This document shows positions 16,048 to 24,655 of a stretch of 64,000 nt of DNA, piece by piece. This DNA is from Methylobacterium sp. WSM2598 (GTDB lineage Bacteria; Pseudomonadota; Alphaproteobacteria; Rhizobiales; Beijerinckiaceae). The position numbers were made by a program, and so were the translations under genes. The stretch lies in assembly GCF_000379105.1 (NCBI RefSeq), contig NZ_KB900609.1:3593078-3657077 (forward strand), given 5' to 3'. Within the stretch, counting starts at the first letter, position 1; each line of letters starts with the position of its first letter. A model generated the notes under the pieces. That model worked only from the letters and a program-made list of their open reading frames with translations. It had not been told where the DNA came from and ran no database searches.

Positions 16048-16827
16048 TCAGCCCGCCCGCGCGGCGAGCAGCGGCGCCAGGACGTCGACGACGCCGGTGA
16101 GCGTGATCTGCGTGCCGACGCAGAGCAGCAGAAAGGCCGAGAGCCGCCCGAGCACCCGGGCGCGGGCAGGGCCGATGCGCGCGACCACCCGGTCGGCGGA
16201 GGCGTAAGCGAGGTGCACCGACAGCGCGATCGCCAGCGCCGCCAGCGAGGCGCCGAGGAGGAAGCCGTAGCGCGCCGCCCCGCTCTCCGGCCGGCTCGCC
16301 CCGAGCGCGATGGCGACCGAGATCGTGCCGGGGCCGGTGGTGAAGGGCAGCGTCAGGGGGAAGAACGCGATCTCGTCGAGGCCCGCCCCGGCGACGCCCT
16401 CGGGGCCGCGGTCGGGGGCGCGGGACGGGTCCGGGATCCGGGACGGGTCCGGGATCCGGGAGGGGTTCGGGATCCGGGACTTGGCCGGCTCGGCCTGCGC
16501 GGCCTTGCGGGCCTCGCGCTCCTCCGGCGCGGCGAGGAGGCGCCAGGCCTGCGCGGCCACCACGAGGCCGCCGGCGATGCGCAGGGCCGCCAGCGTGATG
16601 CCGAAGAAGCTGAGGAGCGCCGCGCCCATCCACAGGGAGATCAGCATCACGGCCGCCGCGTAGAGGCCGATGCGCCGCGCCAGCAGCGCCCGCTCTCCGT
16701 GGCTGCGCCCGCCCGTCACCTCGGCGAAGATCAGGGCGGCGCCGAGCGGGTTGACGATCGAGAACAGGGCCGGGAGGGCGAGGAGGAAGCTCTGCAGGGC
16801 CGCGTCGAGCCCGGGGACGGGCAGCAT
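16048..16827 (-). CDS. MarC/UPF0056 family integral membrane protein
   Basis: A 259-residue inner-membrane protein with six predicted hydrophobic segments and the family stretches [19 protein letters not shown] near the N-terminus and [18 protein letters not shown] in the second half. The internal symmetry (N-P-x-G and G-P-G-T half repeats) is typical of MarC. The function of the family is unresolved; a multidrug role proposed earlier is not supported. The cytoplasmic loop between the halves (about residues 115-137) is built from the 18-bp minisatellite described separately, encoding SRIPDP units. Confidence 0.87.
   Translation of the reverse strand: MLPVPGLDAALQSFLLALPALFSIVNPLGAALIFAEVTGGRSHGERALLARRIGLYAAAVMLISLWMGAALLSFFGITLAALRIAGGLVVAAQAWRLLAAPEEREARKAAQAEPAKSRIPNPSRIPDPSRIPDPSRAPDRGPEGVAGAGLDEIAFFPLTLPFTTGPGTISVAIALGASRPESGAARYGFLLGASLAALAIALSVHLAYASADRVVARIGPARARVLGRLSAFLLLCVGTQITLTGVVDVLAPLLAARAG
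16422..16480 (+). repeat. 18-bp tandem repeat inside the MarC-family gene
   Basis: About 3.3 copies of an 18-bp unit (GGGACGGGTCCGGGATCC as read on the plus strand). The unit is a multiple of three and encodes [12 protein letters not shown] on the minus strand in the loop between the two membrane halves, so changes in copy number would keep the frame. Confidence 0.85.
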
Positions 16828-16833
16828 CGCGCG

Positions 16834-17580
16834 TCAGACCCCGCCCGGCACCGGAGCGGGCGCGGGGGCGGGCACCAGCACCGGTGCCCGCAGCCGCGCC
16901 GCCCGGCGGGCGAAGACGGCGACCGGCCGGTGCAGCTGCTTGATCGCGTCGACCACGTGCAGCCCCGCGAAGGGGAGCGACAGGCCGGTCCCGACCCGCT
17001 CCCAGGCGCTGGCGGTGCGCAGGGTGACCCAGCCCTCGACCGGCGGCATGTAGAGCGTCTCGGCCCAGCCCTCGGCCGAGAACAGCGTCTCGCGCATCAG
17101 CCGGCTCAGCTGCGAGCGGCTGTAGGGCTGGCCGTGCCCGAACGGCGTCGCGTCCCGGCGCGCCCACAGGCCGCGGCGGTTCGGCACCACCAGCACGAGG
17201 CGCCCGCCCGGCGTGAGCACCCGCCAGACCTCCTGCAGCAGCTCGGCCGGGCTCTCGACCGCCTCGATGGCGTGGATGACGATCACCCGGTCCACCGCCG
17301 CCTCCGGGAGCGGCATCATGGTCGGATCGACGAGGGCCGAGGCGGTGCGCCCGGTCGTCGGCCAGTTCACCACGCCCTGCGTCGCCGGCATGAAGGCGAG
17401 GGTCCGCTCCGCCGCGTGCCGCACCGGCCCGAGATAGGGCACCGCGTAGCCGAGCCCGAGCACGCGCAGCCCCGCCACCGAGCCGAGGAAGCGGTGGACG
17501 GCGCGCCCGACATGGCGCTGCGCCACGGCGCCCAGGGGACCGCCGTAGAAGGCGCGAAGATCCGTGACGTCGACACTCAT
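16834..17580 (-). CDS. Class I SAM-dependent methyltransferase
   Basis: A 248-residue methyltransferase of the methyltransferase-11 type. The SAM-binding start is [14 protein letters not shown], followed by the acidic region and the late motif [22 protein letters not shown]. The C-terminal 15 residues are Ala/Pro repeats. In many Rhizobiales a methyltransferase of this kind is divergent from gloB, as here, but its substrate is not known to me. The start ATG 17580 keeps the first helix; the 196-base divergent region to gloB should hold both promoters. Confidence 0.85.
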   Translation of the reverse strand: MSVDVTDLRAFYGGPLGAVAQRHVGRAVHRFLGSVAGLRVLGLGYAVPYLGPVRHAAERTLAFMPATQGVVNWPTTGRTASALVDPTMMPLPEAAVDRVIVIHAIEAVESPAELLQEVWRVLTPGGRLVLVVPNRRGLWARRDATPFGHGQPYSRSQLSRLMRETLFSAEGWAETLYMPPVEGWVTLRTASAWERVGTGLSLPFAGLHVVDAIKQLHRPVAVFARRAARLRAPVLVPAPAPAPVPGGV

Positions 17581-17776
17581 GCGATACGACTGGGCACCCG
17601 GGGGCGCGACGCGGCGCCACCGCCGGTCGCGTCGTGGTCATCAATGGGCGCTGTCAGGCCCGGCGGCAAGGCGTCGGGGGAGGCGCCGCCTTGACTCGCC
17701 GCGAATCTGCCCGCCGGAATCCCCGCGCGGGCCCGCCGCCCTACCTTCCCGGCCAGACGATTCGACGGAGACGCCC

Positions 17777-18544
17777 ATGCCCGAGATCCGCACCTTCCTG
17801 TGCCGGAGCGACAATATCGGCGTGCTGATCCGCGACCCCGCCACGGGCGCCTGCGCGGCGATCGACGTGCCGGAGGCGGGGGCGGTGCTGCGCGTCCTCG
17901 GGGAGACCGGCTGGTCGCTCACCGACATCCTGGTCACGCACCGCCACTTCGACCACGTCGAGGGCATTCCCGAGGTGAAGGCGCGCACCGGGGCCCGGGT
18001 CACCGCCCCCGCCAAGGCCGGCGACGCCGTGCCGGAGGTCGACGCCACGGTGCGGGAAGGCGACGCGGTCAAGCTCGGCTCCCTCGTGGCGGCGGTCTGG
18101 GAGACGCCGGGCCATTGCGCCGACCACGTCACCTACTGGTTCGAGCGCGAGCGCATCGCCTTCGCGGGCGACACCCTGTTCACGCTCGGCTGCGGGCGGG
18201 TGATGGAGAGCCCCCCCGAGGTGCTGTGGCGCTCGCTCAGCCGCTTCCTCGCCCTGCCGGACGAGACCGCGATCTATTCGGGCCACGATTACGTGCTCTC
18301 GAACGCCCGCTTCGCCCTGGCGGCGGATCCGGACAACCCGAACCTCAAGGCCCGGGCCGAACTGGCCGAGCGGGTGAAGCGGGACGGCCGCTTCCTGATC
18401 CCGACCACGCTCGGGGAGGAGAAGGCGACGAACCCCTTCCTGCGCGCCACCGAGCCCGCCCTCGCCCGCGCCGTCGGCATGGCCCCGGGCTCCGACCCGG
18501 CCGCGGTGTTCACGGCCCTGCGCGAATGGAAGAACCGGTTCTGA
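17777..18544 (+). CDS. gloB: Hydroxyacylglutathione hydrolase (glyoxalase II)
   Basis: It hydrolyses S-lactoylglutathione to lactate and glutathione, the second step of methylglyoxal detoxification. The 255-residue product has the metallo-beta-lactamase motif T-His55-x-His57-x-Asp59-His60 (THRHFDH), GHCADHVTY, the bridging Asp in FAGDTLF and the family's C-terminal helices ending KNRF. The second residue of the usual THHHxDH is Arg here (Arg56), which is tolerated because it is not a ligand. GGAG lies seven bases before ATG 17777. It is cytoplasmic and convergent with no neighbour; the cupin gene follows on the same strand. Confidence 0.94.
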   Translation: MPEIRTFLCRSDNIGVLIRDPATGACAAIDVPEAGAVLRVLGETGWSLTDILVTHRHFDHVEGIPEVKARTGARVTAPAKAGDAVPEVDATVREGDAVKLGSLVAAVWETPGHCADHVTYWFERERIAFAGDTLFTLGCGRVMESPPEVLWRSLSRFLALPDETAIYSGHDYVLSNARFALAADPDNPNLKARAELAERVKRDGRFLIPTTLGEEKATNPFLRATEPALARAVGMAPGSDPAAVFTALREWKNRF

Positions 18545-18653
18545 CGGCGGACCGGCCGGCGCGGCGCCGGCCGCCGCTGGCCGGGCCCGTCGCGCAGCAT
18601 CGCGCGCGGCTCCGCCCCGAACCCGCCTCATCCCGCGCCGAGGACCCCGTTCC

Positions 18654-19097
18654 GTGACAGCCTCCAGCCTCACCGCCGCCGAGGTGATCCGCCTCCTCGA
18701 CCTCAAGCCGCATCCGGAGGGCGGCCATTACCGCGAGACCTTCCGCGACCCGCACCAGATCGAGGGTCGGGCCGCCTCGACGGCGATCTACTACCTGCTC
18801 GACGTCGGCGAGACCTCGGAATGGCACCGGGTCGATGCGGCCGAGCTGTGGTTCTGGCACGCGGGCGCGCCGCTCGTGCTGACGGTGAGCCCGAACGGCC
18901 ACGACGCCGAGGCGGTGCATCTCGGCCCCGACCTCGCCCACCGTCAGCGGCCGCAGGCCGTGGTGCCGGCCGGCCATTGGCAGACCGCGACCAGCCTCGG
19001 CGCCTGGACGCTGGTGAGTTGCACCGTGGCGCCGGGCTTCCGCTTCGAGGGGTTCGAAATGGCGCCGAAGGACTGGCGCCCGCTGCCGCGGCGATGA
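18654..19097 (+). CDS. Cupin domain protein (DUF985/cupin_5)
   Basis: A single-domain beta-barrel protein of 147 residues. Family blocks include HPEGGHYRETFRD, STAIYYLL, SEWHRVDAAELWFWHAG and VVPAGHWQTA, with the His residues placed to bind a metal. Enzymatic function in this family is unestablished; relatives include sugar-phosphate-binding and epimerase-like cupins. The start is GTG 18654. A 109-base gap separates it from gloB, with which it could be cotranscribed. Confidence 0.87.
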   Translation: MTASSLTAAEVIRLLDLKPHPEGGHYRETFRDPHQIEGRAASTAIYYLLDVGETSEWHRVDAAELWFWHAGAPLVLTVSPNGHDAEAVHLGPDLAHRQRPQAVVPAGHWQTATSLGAWTLVSCTVAPGFRFEGFEMAPKDWRPLPRR

Positions 19098-19143
19098 GGG
19101 GCCGATCCGGGCTCCGCCTGATCGAAGCGGGTCCCGGATCACG

Positions 19144-19223
19144 AGCCCGCGCGGCGCCCGAGCGAAGCCGGCATCCGCATGGCCGAAATGGAAGATGGCG
19201 AAGCCATCAACCGGATGGCGGAT
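19144..19223 (-). repeat. Family-2 dispersed repeat, copy B
   Basis: Its reverse complement aligns over about 80 bases with 42911-42989, with roughly a dozen differences; the core CTTCGCCATCT and CCATTTCGGCCATGCG is shared. It lies between genes and has no coding role. Confidence 0.8.
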
Positions 19224-19510
19224 GACCTCGATCGACTGCCCGGCTCCGCGCGCCGCGGACGCGCGGGTGCCCTTGATGCCGCGCCCGCCCGGGCCGCGCC
19301 CGCCGGTCCCCGGACCAACCCGAGAGGGTTCGTCCCCGCTTCGTGCGCCGAAATCAATTGCCGATTGGGGCCTACACTTCAGGCATATCCCGCCATAGAT
19401 CCCCATTGTCGTTGCCGGCCACGATATGATCAAGGCTTGGCAGCGCAGATCTGCGGAAACTATCTCGAAATTGCAAATCTCGGACTCGTCACTGCCGCTG
19501 GAGGCTCGAC

Positions 19511-19540
19511 AATTGGAAGCTTGGCAATTGGAGGCTTGGC
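19511..19540 (+). repeat. 15-bp direct repeat carrying the ribosome-binding site
   Basis: Two adjacent copies, AATTGGAAGCTTGGC and AATTGGAGGCTTGGC. The single A-to-G difference turns GGAAG into GGAGG (19530-19534), which stands seven bases before the ATG of the following small gene, so the second copy is its Shine-Dalgarno. Confidence 0.7.
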
Positions 19541-19541
19541 A

Positions 19542-19778
19542 ATGAGAGGTTACTGGGTGCGGCGGACACGGTGGGGAACCTTCGCGATCCGGCTATCCCG
19601 GGACGGGCGCTGGCTCGCCATCTGCGACGGCGAGAATCTGGGCGCTTACCTCACGCCGCAACGGGCGCTCGATGACCTCACATCCGGCCATGCCCAGACG
19701 CCCGCGAACGGCGTGAGCACGTCGGGAGCCGGTCTTCCCGGCGCACTGGGCGAGTGGACGTTCGTCCGCTCGGGCTGA
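19542..19778 (+). CDS. Small conserved hypothetical protein
   Basis: A 78-residue protein starting at ATG 19542 behind a GGAGG site. The sequence has WGTFAIRLSRDGRWLAICDG, then LGAYLTPQRALDDLTSGH and a C-terminal block with STSGAGLPGALGEWTFVRSG. I recall small rhizobial hypothetical proteins with the same pattern (TPxxALDDL...GH, then DTS..xIP..L..W), so it is probably a conserved family, but no function is known to me. No signal peptide or membrane segment is present. Confidence 0.7.
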   Translation: MRGYWVRRTRWGTFAIRLSRDGRWLAICDGENLGAYLTPQRALDDLTSGHAQTPANGVSTSGAGLPGALGEWTFVRSG

Positions 19779-19833
19779 GCCGCCGGCACCTGCGCGGCCT
19801 CCCGAGGAAGCGCGCGAGGCGCGCGGCCGCCGG

Positions 19834-20718
19834 CTACGCCGCCCGCGCCCGCTCCGCTCGGTCCGCCCGCGTGGCGACGAGCGCCCCCGCCACGATCAGC
19901 GCGCAGGCGAGCGCCAGCGACAGCGTGGCGGGCGCGTAGCCGGCCGCGACCAGGATCAGCGTCGAGAGGACCGGGGCGGCGTAGGAGCCGACGCCGAGGA
20001 GCCGGATGTCGCCGCGCTTCACGCCGATGTCCCAGAGATAGAAGGCCGCCCCGACCGGCCCGAGGCCGAGCGCCGCGACCGCCCCCCACTGGCCCGGCGT
20101 CGCGGGCCAGACCGTGGTCTCGAAGGCGAGGTGGCAGAGGAGGCTCAGGAATGCGGTGGCGAGGCAGAAGCCCGCCACCGCGTCGGTCGGCACCGCGCCG
20201 ACCCGCCGCGACAGCACCGAGTAGCCCGACCACAGGAAGGCGCAGGCCAGGGCCGCGAGGTAGCCCGGCAGCGCCGCCGCCTCGAAGCTCAGGCTGCCGC
20301 GCCCGAGGAACAGCGCGACGACGCCGGCGAGCCCGAGCAGCGCCCCGATCAGGTGCGCCGGCCGCAGGCCGCCCTCTCCGGGCAGCAGGGCCGAGAACAG
20401 CACGATCAGGAGCGGCCAGAGATAGCTGATCAGCCCCGCCTCGGCCGGGGGCGCGAGGCGCAGGGCCGCGAAGTAGAGGGCGTGGTAGCCGAACAGCCCC
20501 GCGAGCCCCAGCGCCCAGATGGCGGGCGGCTGGCGCAGGGCGGCGATGCCGGAGGGCCGCAGGATCCAGCTGGCGCAGCCGATCAGCCCGCCGAGCAGGA
20601 AGGTCATCGCGGCGAGCTGGAAGGGCGGCACGCGGCCCGAGGCCGCGGTGAACAGGGCGAGGAGCGACCAGAGCAGGATCGCCCCGGAGCCGGTGAGGGT
20701 GGCGGTGCGGACGGTCAT
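19834..20718 (-). CDS. EamA/DMT family exporter (YddG-like)
   Basis: A 294-residue inner-membrane protein with ten hydrophobic segments in two EamA repeats. The first ends near residue 140, and the second holds FLWSGYSVLSRRVG and SYAAPVLSTLILVAAGYAP. The pattern LLWSLLALFTAASGRVPPF and YFAALRLAPPAEAGLISYLW matches aromatic amino-acid exporters of the YddG type. It would move metabolites out of the cell; the substrate is inferred only from the subgroup. It stands alone on the minus strand. Confidence 0.87.
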   Translation of the reverse strand: MTVRTATLTGSGAILLWSLLALFTAASGRVPPFQLAAMTFLLGGLIGCASWILRPSGIAALRQPPAIWALGLAGLFGYHALYFAALRLAPPAEAGLISYLWPLLIVLFSALLPGEGGLRPAHLIGALLGLAGVVALFLGRGSLSFEAAALPGYLAALACAFLWSGYSVLSRRVGAVPTDAVAGFCLATAFLSLLCHLAFETTVWPATPGQWGAVAALGLGPVGAAFYLWDIGVKRGDIRLLGVGSYAAPVLSTLILVAAGYAPATLSLALACALIVAGALVATRADRAERARAA

Positions 20719-20845
20719 GGTCCGCGCCTATCACGGGGCAGGGCTCGGGCGCACCCGGTTTCGCCGGTGAGGTCTCCGGCGGGTTCGCGAGCGGGACGGC
20801 CGAGCGGCCGCGCAACCCGCTCGGTCGCCGCGCCCGCGAGGGACG

Positions 20846-23800
20846 CTACTGGCTGGTCTCGGCCGGCATCGCCTCGCGGGCCCGGGCGGCCTCCTCGGCC
20901 CGCCGGCGCGCCTCCTCGGCCTGGCGCCGCGACTCCTCCTCCACCCGCCGCCGCGACTCCTCGGCTTGGCGCCGGGCCTCCTCCTCCGCCCGACGCCGCG
21001 CCTCCTCGGCGGCCCGCGCGGCGGCGACCTTCGCCTCCTCGGCCTGCCGGCGCGCCCACTCCACCTCGGCGGCGGCGCGGGCGCGGTCCATCTCCAGGCG
21101 GCTGCGGCGGCGGGCCTGCTCGCTGCGGTCGGCCTCGACCGTGTCGATCTTGTCGAGTTCGCGCTGCAGCACCACGGCGGCGAGCGCCGTCGTCAGGGTC
21201 GTCACGTCCGCGTCGCGGGCGGGGCGCGCCAGCGGGCCCGAGAGCGAGAGGGCGAGGCTCGGCGGCGGCGCCGTCCAGGCCCGCGGCGTGCGCTCGGCCG
21301 TGAAGGTGCCGCGGGCGTCGAGCCGCAGCGTCCGCAGGTCCAGCTGCACCATGCCGGCCCAGGTGAAGGGGCCGGGATCGACCGTGAAGGTGCCGGTGCG
21401 CAGGACGCCGCCGACGAGCGCCGCCGGCACCGAGACCGAGCCGGTCAGCCTCAGCATCCCGCGCCCGAACTCCTCCGACACCACCTGCTCGACCCGACCC
21501 GCGCGCAGCGGATCCTCCTCCGCGAGCAGCCGCACCAGCGCCCGCTCGACCCCGGACGGGTCGATCTCGCGGATCGTCAGGTCGGAGAAGCCGACCTCGC
21601 CGCTTCCCGCGAGATTGCCCACCAGGGCGGCCGGCGAGTCGCCCGCGGCCCCGACGCGCAGCCGGCCCGACAGCCGGCCGCGCACGGCCTCCCCACCCGT
21701 CAGGACCGGGATCGCCAGGTCCTCGAACAAGCCCTCGCCCGAGACCGTCGCCTGCCCGCCCTGGCGGGCCAGGGTGACGCGCCCGGAGAGCCGCCCGCCC
21801 GCGACGGCGCCCTCGAACTGGCCGAGCGACAGGCCGTCCGGCCCGAGGCCGAGGTCGAAGCGGGCGCCCTCGGCGGTGAGCCCGCGCCCGAGCGCGAGGC
21901 GCTGCGCGCTCACGGCGAGGCGGCCCCGGAAGGCCGGGGCGGGCGCCGGGCCGAAGCGGGTCTCCGGCCAGGGATCGGCCGGGCCGCCGCGCGCGTCGAG
22001 CACGAGCGCGGAGGCGAGCCAGGGCAGCGAGAGCTGGTCCAGCCGCGCGCTCCCCGAGAGCCCGCCCTCCTCCGGCCGCAGCACCGTCGCCGAGACCGCG
22101 CTGCCGAGCACGCTCCCCGCCAGGGACAGGCGCGGCACCTCGCCCTCGCGGCCGAGCCCGATGGTGAGCCGGGCCGGGACCGGGCCCGGCGGGGCGGCGC
22201 CGGGCCCGAGGAAGCCCGCCAGCGGGCGCAGGTCCGGGCTGTCGAGGGTCAGTTCGCCGTCCCGCGGGAGCGCGATCCCGTCGAGGGCGAGGGGGCGGCT
22301 CGTGGCGATCCGCACGCCCGCGAGATCGCCCGCGACGGTCACGGCGAGGGGCGAGGCCGGATCGGCGCCGCGCCGCCCGCTGACCCGCAGGGCGGCCGGC
22401 ATGGCGAGGGCGGGGTCGTTCGGGCGGCCGAGCCATGCGCCCGAGCGGACCCGGTCGAGGCGCGCCTCGACGCTCTCCAGGCGCCCGGCGCTCGTCACGA
22501 TCGAGAGGCCGAGGCGCCCGCCGCCCGCCTCGCCGCGGGCGTGGCTGCGCAGGCGCCCGCTCCCGCCGCCCGGGTCGCGCTCCAGCGTGACGTCGAGGGC
22601 GAGCGGCGCGGCGCGCAGGAAGTCCGGGACCGCCTCCGCCTCGGCGACGAGGTTGCGCTCCAGGAGGTCGATCAGCGGCGCGGCCACCGGCGCGGTGATG
22701 CGCCCGGCGATGCGCCCGGATCCGTCGGCGGCGATCCGGCCCGCGAGGCTCGCCTCCGCCCCCGCGAGGCCGCGCACCTCCAGGCTGCCGACCCGCAGAG
22801 CAGTCCCTTCGGATTGCAGGCTCGCCGCGATGGCGCCCGTGCGAGGCCCGCCCGGGCCGTAGCGCAGGTCGCGGGCCTGGAGCGTCAGGCCGAGATCGTG
22901 GTCGTGCAGGGTCTCGAACAGGCCGCGCAGCGGCGGCAGTTCCGCGAGGTCGAGGCCGTCCGCGACGATCTGGGCGTCCAGGCGCGGGCGCCCGCCCTCC
23001 TCGGCGGCCGGGCTGTAGCGGGCGCTGCCGGTCAGCCGCGCCTCCCCGAGCGCCACCCGCGCGTTGCGCAGGGAGAGGACCGGCAGGGCCGCCGTCACGT
23101 CGGCGGCGGCCTCGAAGGGACGCCCGTCGAGGAGGCGCAGGAGCGGGCTGCCGAACCCGAAGCGGTGGAGGAGGCGCGCGAACCGCTCGGAGGCCGGCGC
23201 CCTGACCGAGACGCGGCCCGCGAAGCTGCCCGGTCCCGAGAGGTCGCCGTCGAGGGAGAGCCGGGCGCCGCCGGGCGCCGTCGCCTCGACGCGGCGCAGC
23301 GCCAGGGCGCCCGAGGGGCGCAGGATCGCCGCCGCCGCGATCTCGGACCATTCGCCCTGCGCGATCGCCGCGCTCTCGACGGCGAGGTCGAGGGCGACCG
23401 TGCCGGGCAGCGGCGGGCCGAAGGCGGTGAAGCCGCGGGCGAGGAGGGCCTGCCCGTTGGGCGAGGCCAGGAAGGCGTCGAGGTCGAGGCGCCGCGCGTC
23501 GAGGGCGAGGGCCGCCTTCAGGCTCGGCAATTCGAGCGTGCCGCGGCCGCCGAGGCGCAGGGGCGCGCCGCCTCCGTCGATCTCCAGGGTCAGGGCGTCG
23601 AACGTGGCGACCCGGCCCTTCGCCTTGAAACCGCCCTGGAGGGTGAAGGGCAGGACGGGGGCGTGCCTGCCGGCCCCGCCCGCCCCGGGCGGGCCCGCGG
23701 CGGGCGGGGGCGACGCCACGGTCAGCCGCGCGGTGCCGCTCGCCTCGGGCGCGAGGCCCCGCACGGCATCGCCCACAAGGGCGAGCCGGGCGTCGATCTC

Positions 23801-24439
23801 GATCCGCGGCAGGGTCTCGCCCCCGGCCGTCGCCTTGACCGGCAGGGCCCCGTCCGGGAGCGGCATGCCGGTGGCGAGGCGGAACGGCAGGGCGCCCGCC
23901 ATCCCCTCGGCCCGCCAGGGACCGGCGAGGCGCGGCGCGGAGAGGCGCACCGCCTCGGCGTAGAACTGGTCGGTGCGCCCGGTCGCCGGCACCACCGTGG
24001 TGAGGAGGAGCTGGGCGATGCGCAGGTCCTCGACGGCGAGGTCGCGCCCGCCCAGGACGGCGCCCAGATCCGGGGGCAGGACGAGGGCGCCGGCCTCGCT
24101 CACCGGCACCGTCACCTCGGCGCGGCCGATCTTGGTCTCGGTGAAGCGGATCTCGCCGGACAGGAGCGGCGTCAGCGCCACCTCGGCCTTGACGTAGCGG
24201 GCGTCGAGGGAGGTCCGGCCGGGGCTGCCGAGGACGACGTGGTCCATCCTCAGGCGGGGCGAGGGCAGGAGGCGGATCTCCAGGCGGCCGTCGCTGCGCA
24301 CGGGCAGCCCGAGGGAGCGGCTGACCGCCGCGTCCACCGCGGCCCGATGCCCCTCCCAGTTCACGAAGGGCGGCACCGCCAGCGCGGCGACCAGGACGAC
24401 GATGACGAGACCCGCCAGGGCGGTCAGGATGTCGCGCAC
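20846..24439 (-). CDS. AsmA family protein
   Basis: A large envelope protein of 1197 residues. One membrane anchor near the N-terminus (LTALAGLVIVVLVAALAVPP) is followed by the AsmA signature VNWEGHRAAVDAAVSRSLG and a long beta-rich body, like other bridge-like lipid-transfer proteins thought to carry phospholipid between membranes. The C-terminal 70 residues are an unusual Glu/Arg/Ala coiled coil made of (A/R)-E-E-A-R-R repeats. GTG 24439 is chosen because GAAGG lies seven bases upstream; the frame stays open far beyond it by chance. It is divergent from the carbamoyltransferase gene with a 216-base shared promoter region. Confidence 0.88.
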   Translation of the reverse strand: MRDILTALAGLVIVVLVAALAVPPFVNWEGHRAAVDAAVSRSLGLPVRSDGRLEIRLLPSPRLRMDHVVLGSPGRTSLDARYVKAEVALTPLLSGEIRFTETKIGRAEVTVPVSEAGALVLPPDLGAVLGGRDLAVEDLRIAQLLLTTVVPATGRTDQFYAEAVRLSAPRLAGPWRAEGMAGALPFRLATGMPLPDGALPVKATAGGETLPRIEIDARLALVGDAVRGLAPEASGTARLTVASPPPAAGPPGAGGAGRHAPVLPFTLQGGFKAKGRVATFDALTLEIDGGGAPLRLGGRGTLELPSLKAALALDARRLDLDAFLASPNGQALLARGFTAFGPPLPGTVALDLAVESAAIAQGEWSEIAAAAILRPSGALALRRVEATAPGGARLSLDGDLSGPGSFAGRVSVRAPASERFARLLHRFGFGSPLLRLLDGRPFEAAADVTAALPVLSLRNARVALGEARLTGSARYSPAAEEGGRPRLDAQIVADGLDLAELPPLRGLFETLHDHDLGLTLQARDLRYGPGGPRTGAIAASLQSEGTALRVGSLEVRGLAGAEASLAGRIAADGSGRIAGRITAPVAAPLIDLLERNLVAEAEAVPDFLRAAPLALDVTLERDPGGGSGRLRSHARGEAGGGRLGLSIVTSAGRLESVEARLDRVRSGAWLGRPNDPALAMPAALRVSGRRGADPASPLAVTVAGDLAGVRIATSRPLALDGIALPRDGELTLDSPDLRPLAGFLGPGAAPPGPVPARLTIGLGREGEVPRLSLAGSVLGSAVSATVLRPEEGGLSGSARLDQLSLPWLASALVLDARGGPADPWPETRFGPAPAPAFRGRLAVSAQRLALGRGLTAEGARFDLGLGPDGLSLGQFEGAVAGGRLSGRVTLARQGGQATVSGEGLFEDLAIPVLTGGEAVRGRLSGRLRVGAAGDSPAALVGNLAGSGEVGFSDLTIREIDPSGVERALVRLLAEEDPLRAGRVEQVVSEEFGRGMLRLTGSVSVPAALVGGVLRTGTFTVDPGPFTWAGMVQLDLRTLRLDARGTFTAERTPRAWTAPPPSLALSLSGPLARPARDADVTTLTTALAAVVLQRELDKIDTVEADRSEQARRRSRLEMDRARAAAEVEWARRQAEEAKVAAARAAEEARRRAEEEARRQAEESRRRVEEESRRQAEEARRRAEEAARAREAMPAETSQ

Positions 24440-24655
24440 GAAGAAGCCTTCCCCTCCCCTTCCGCCGGGACCCGGCCGCGGCCGTAGAATCCTGACACCG
24501 CTAGCATATCGGCATCGGCGGCAGCGCCCAATCCGCAGCCTGCCACGGGCGGCGCCCCGCGTCTTCGCGGGGGCGATGCCGGAATGCCACGGCCTGACAG
24601 CGCCGCAGCGGCCTGTTAAGCGCGCCTCACGCCCCCGGAGACCCGGCCCGCACCG

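Larger units (their letters stand above)
19098..19541. other. Intergenic region with family-2 repeat
   Basis: The gap between the cupin gene and the next small gene holds the family-2 repeat (19144-19223) and, just before the small gene, a 15-bp direct repeat. The open frame from 19179 into the small gene begins inside the repeat and is an artefact. No other gene is seen. Confidence 0.6.

Noticed and set aside
19179..19541. N-terminal extension of the 78-residue protein to 199 residues
   Set aside because: The extension begins inside a family-2 repeat and lacks a ribosome-binding site, whereas ATG 19542 has GGAGG at ideal spacing.
20966..24487. Open frame of 1173 codons antisense to the AsmA gene
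   Set aside because: Translation is Arg/Gly/Ala/Glu-rich without any motif; such shadow frames are common at this GC content, and the AsmA frame has clear family signatures.
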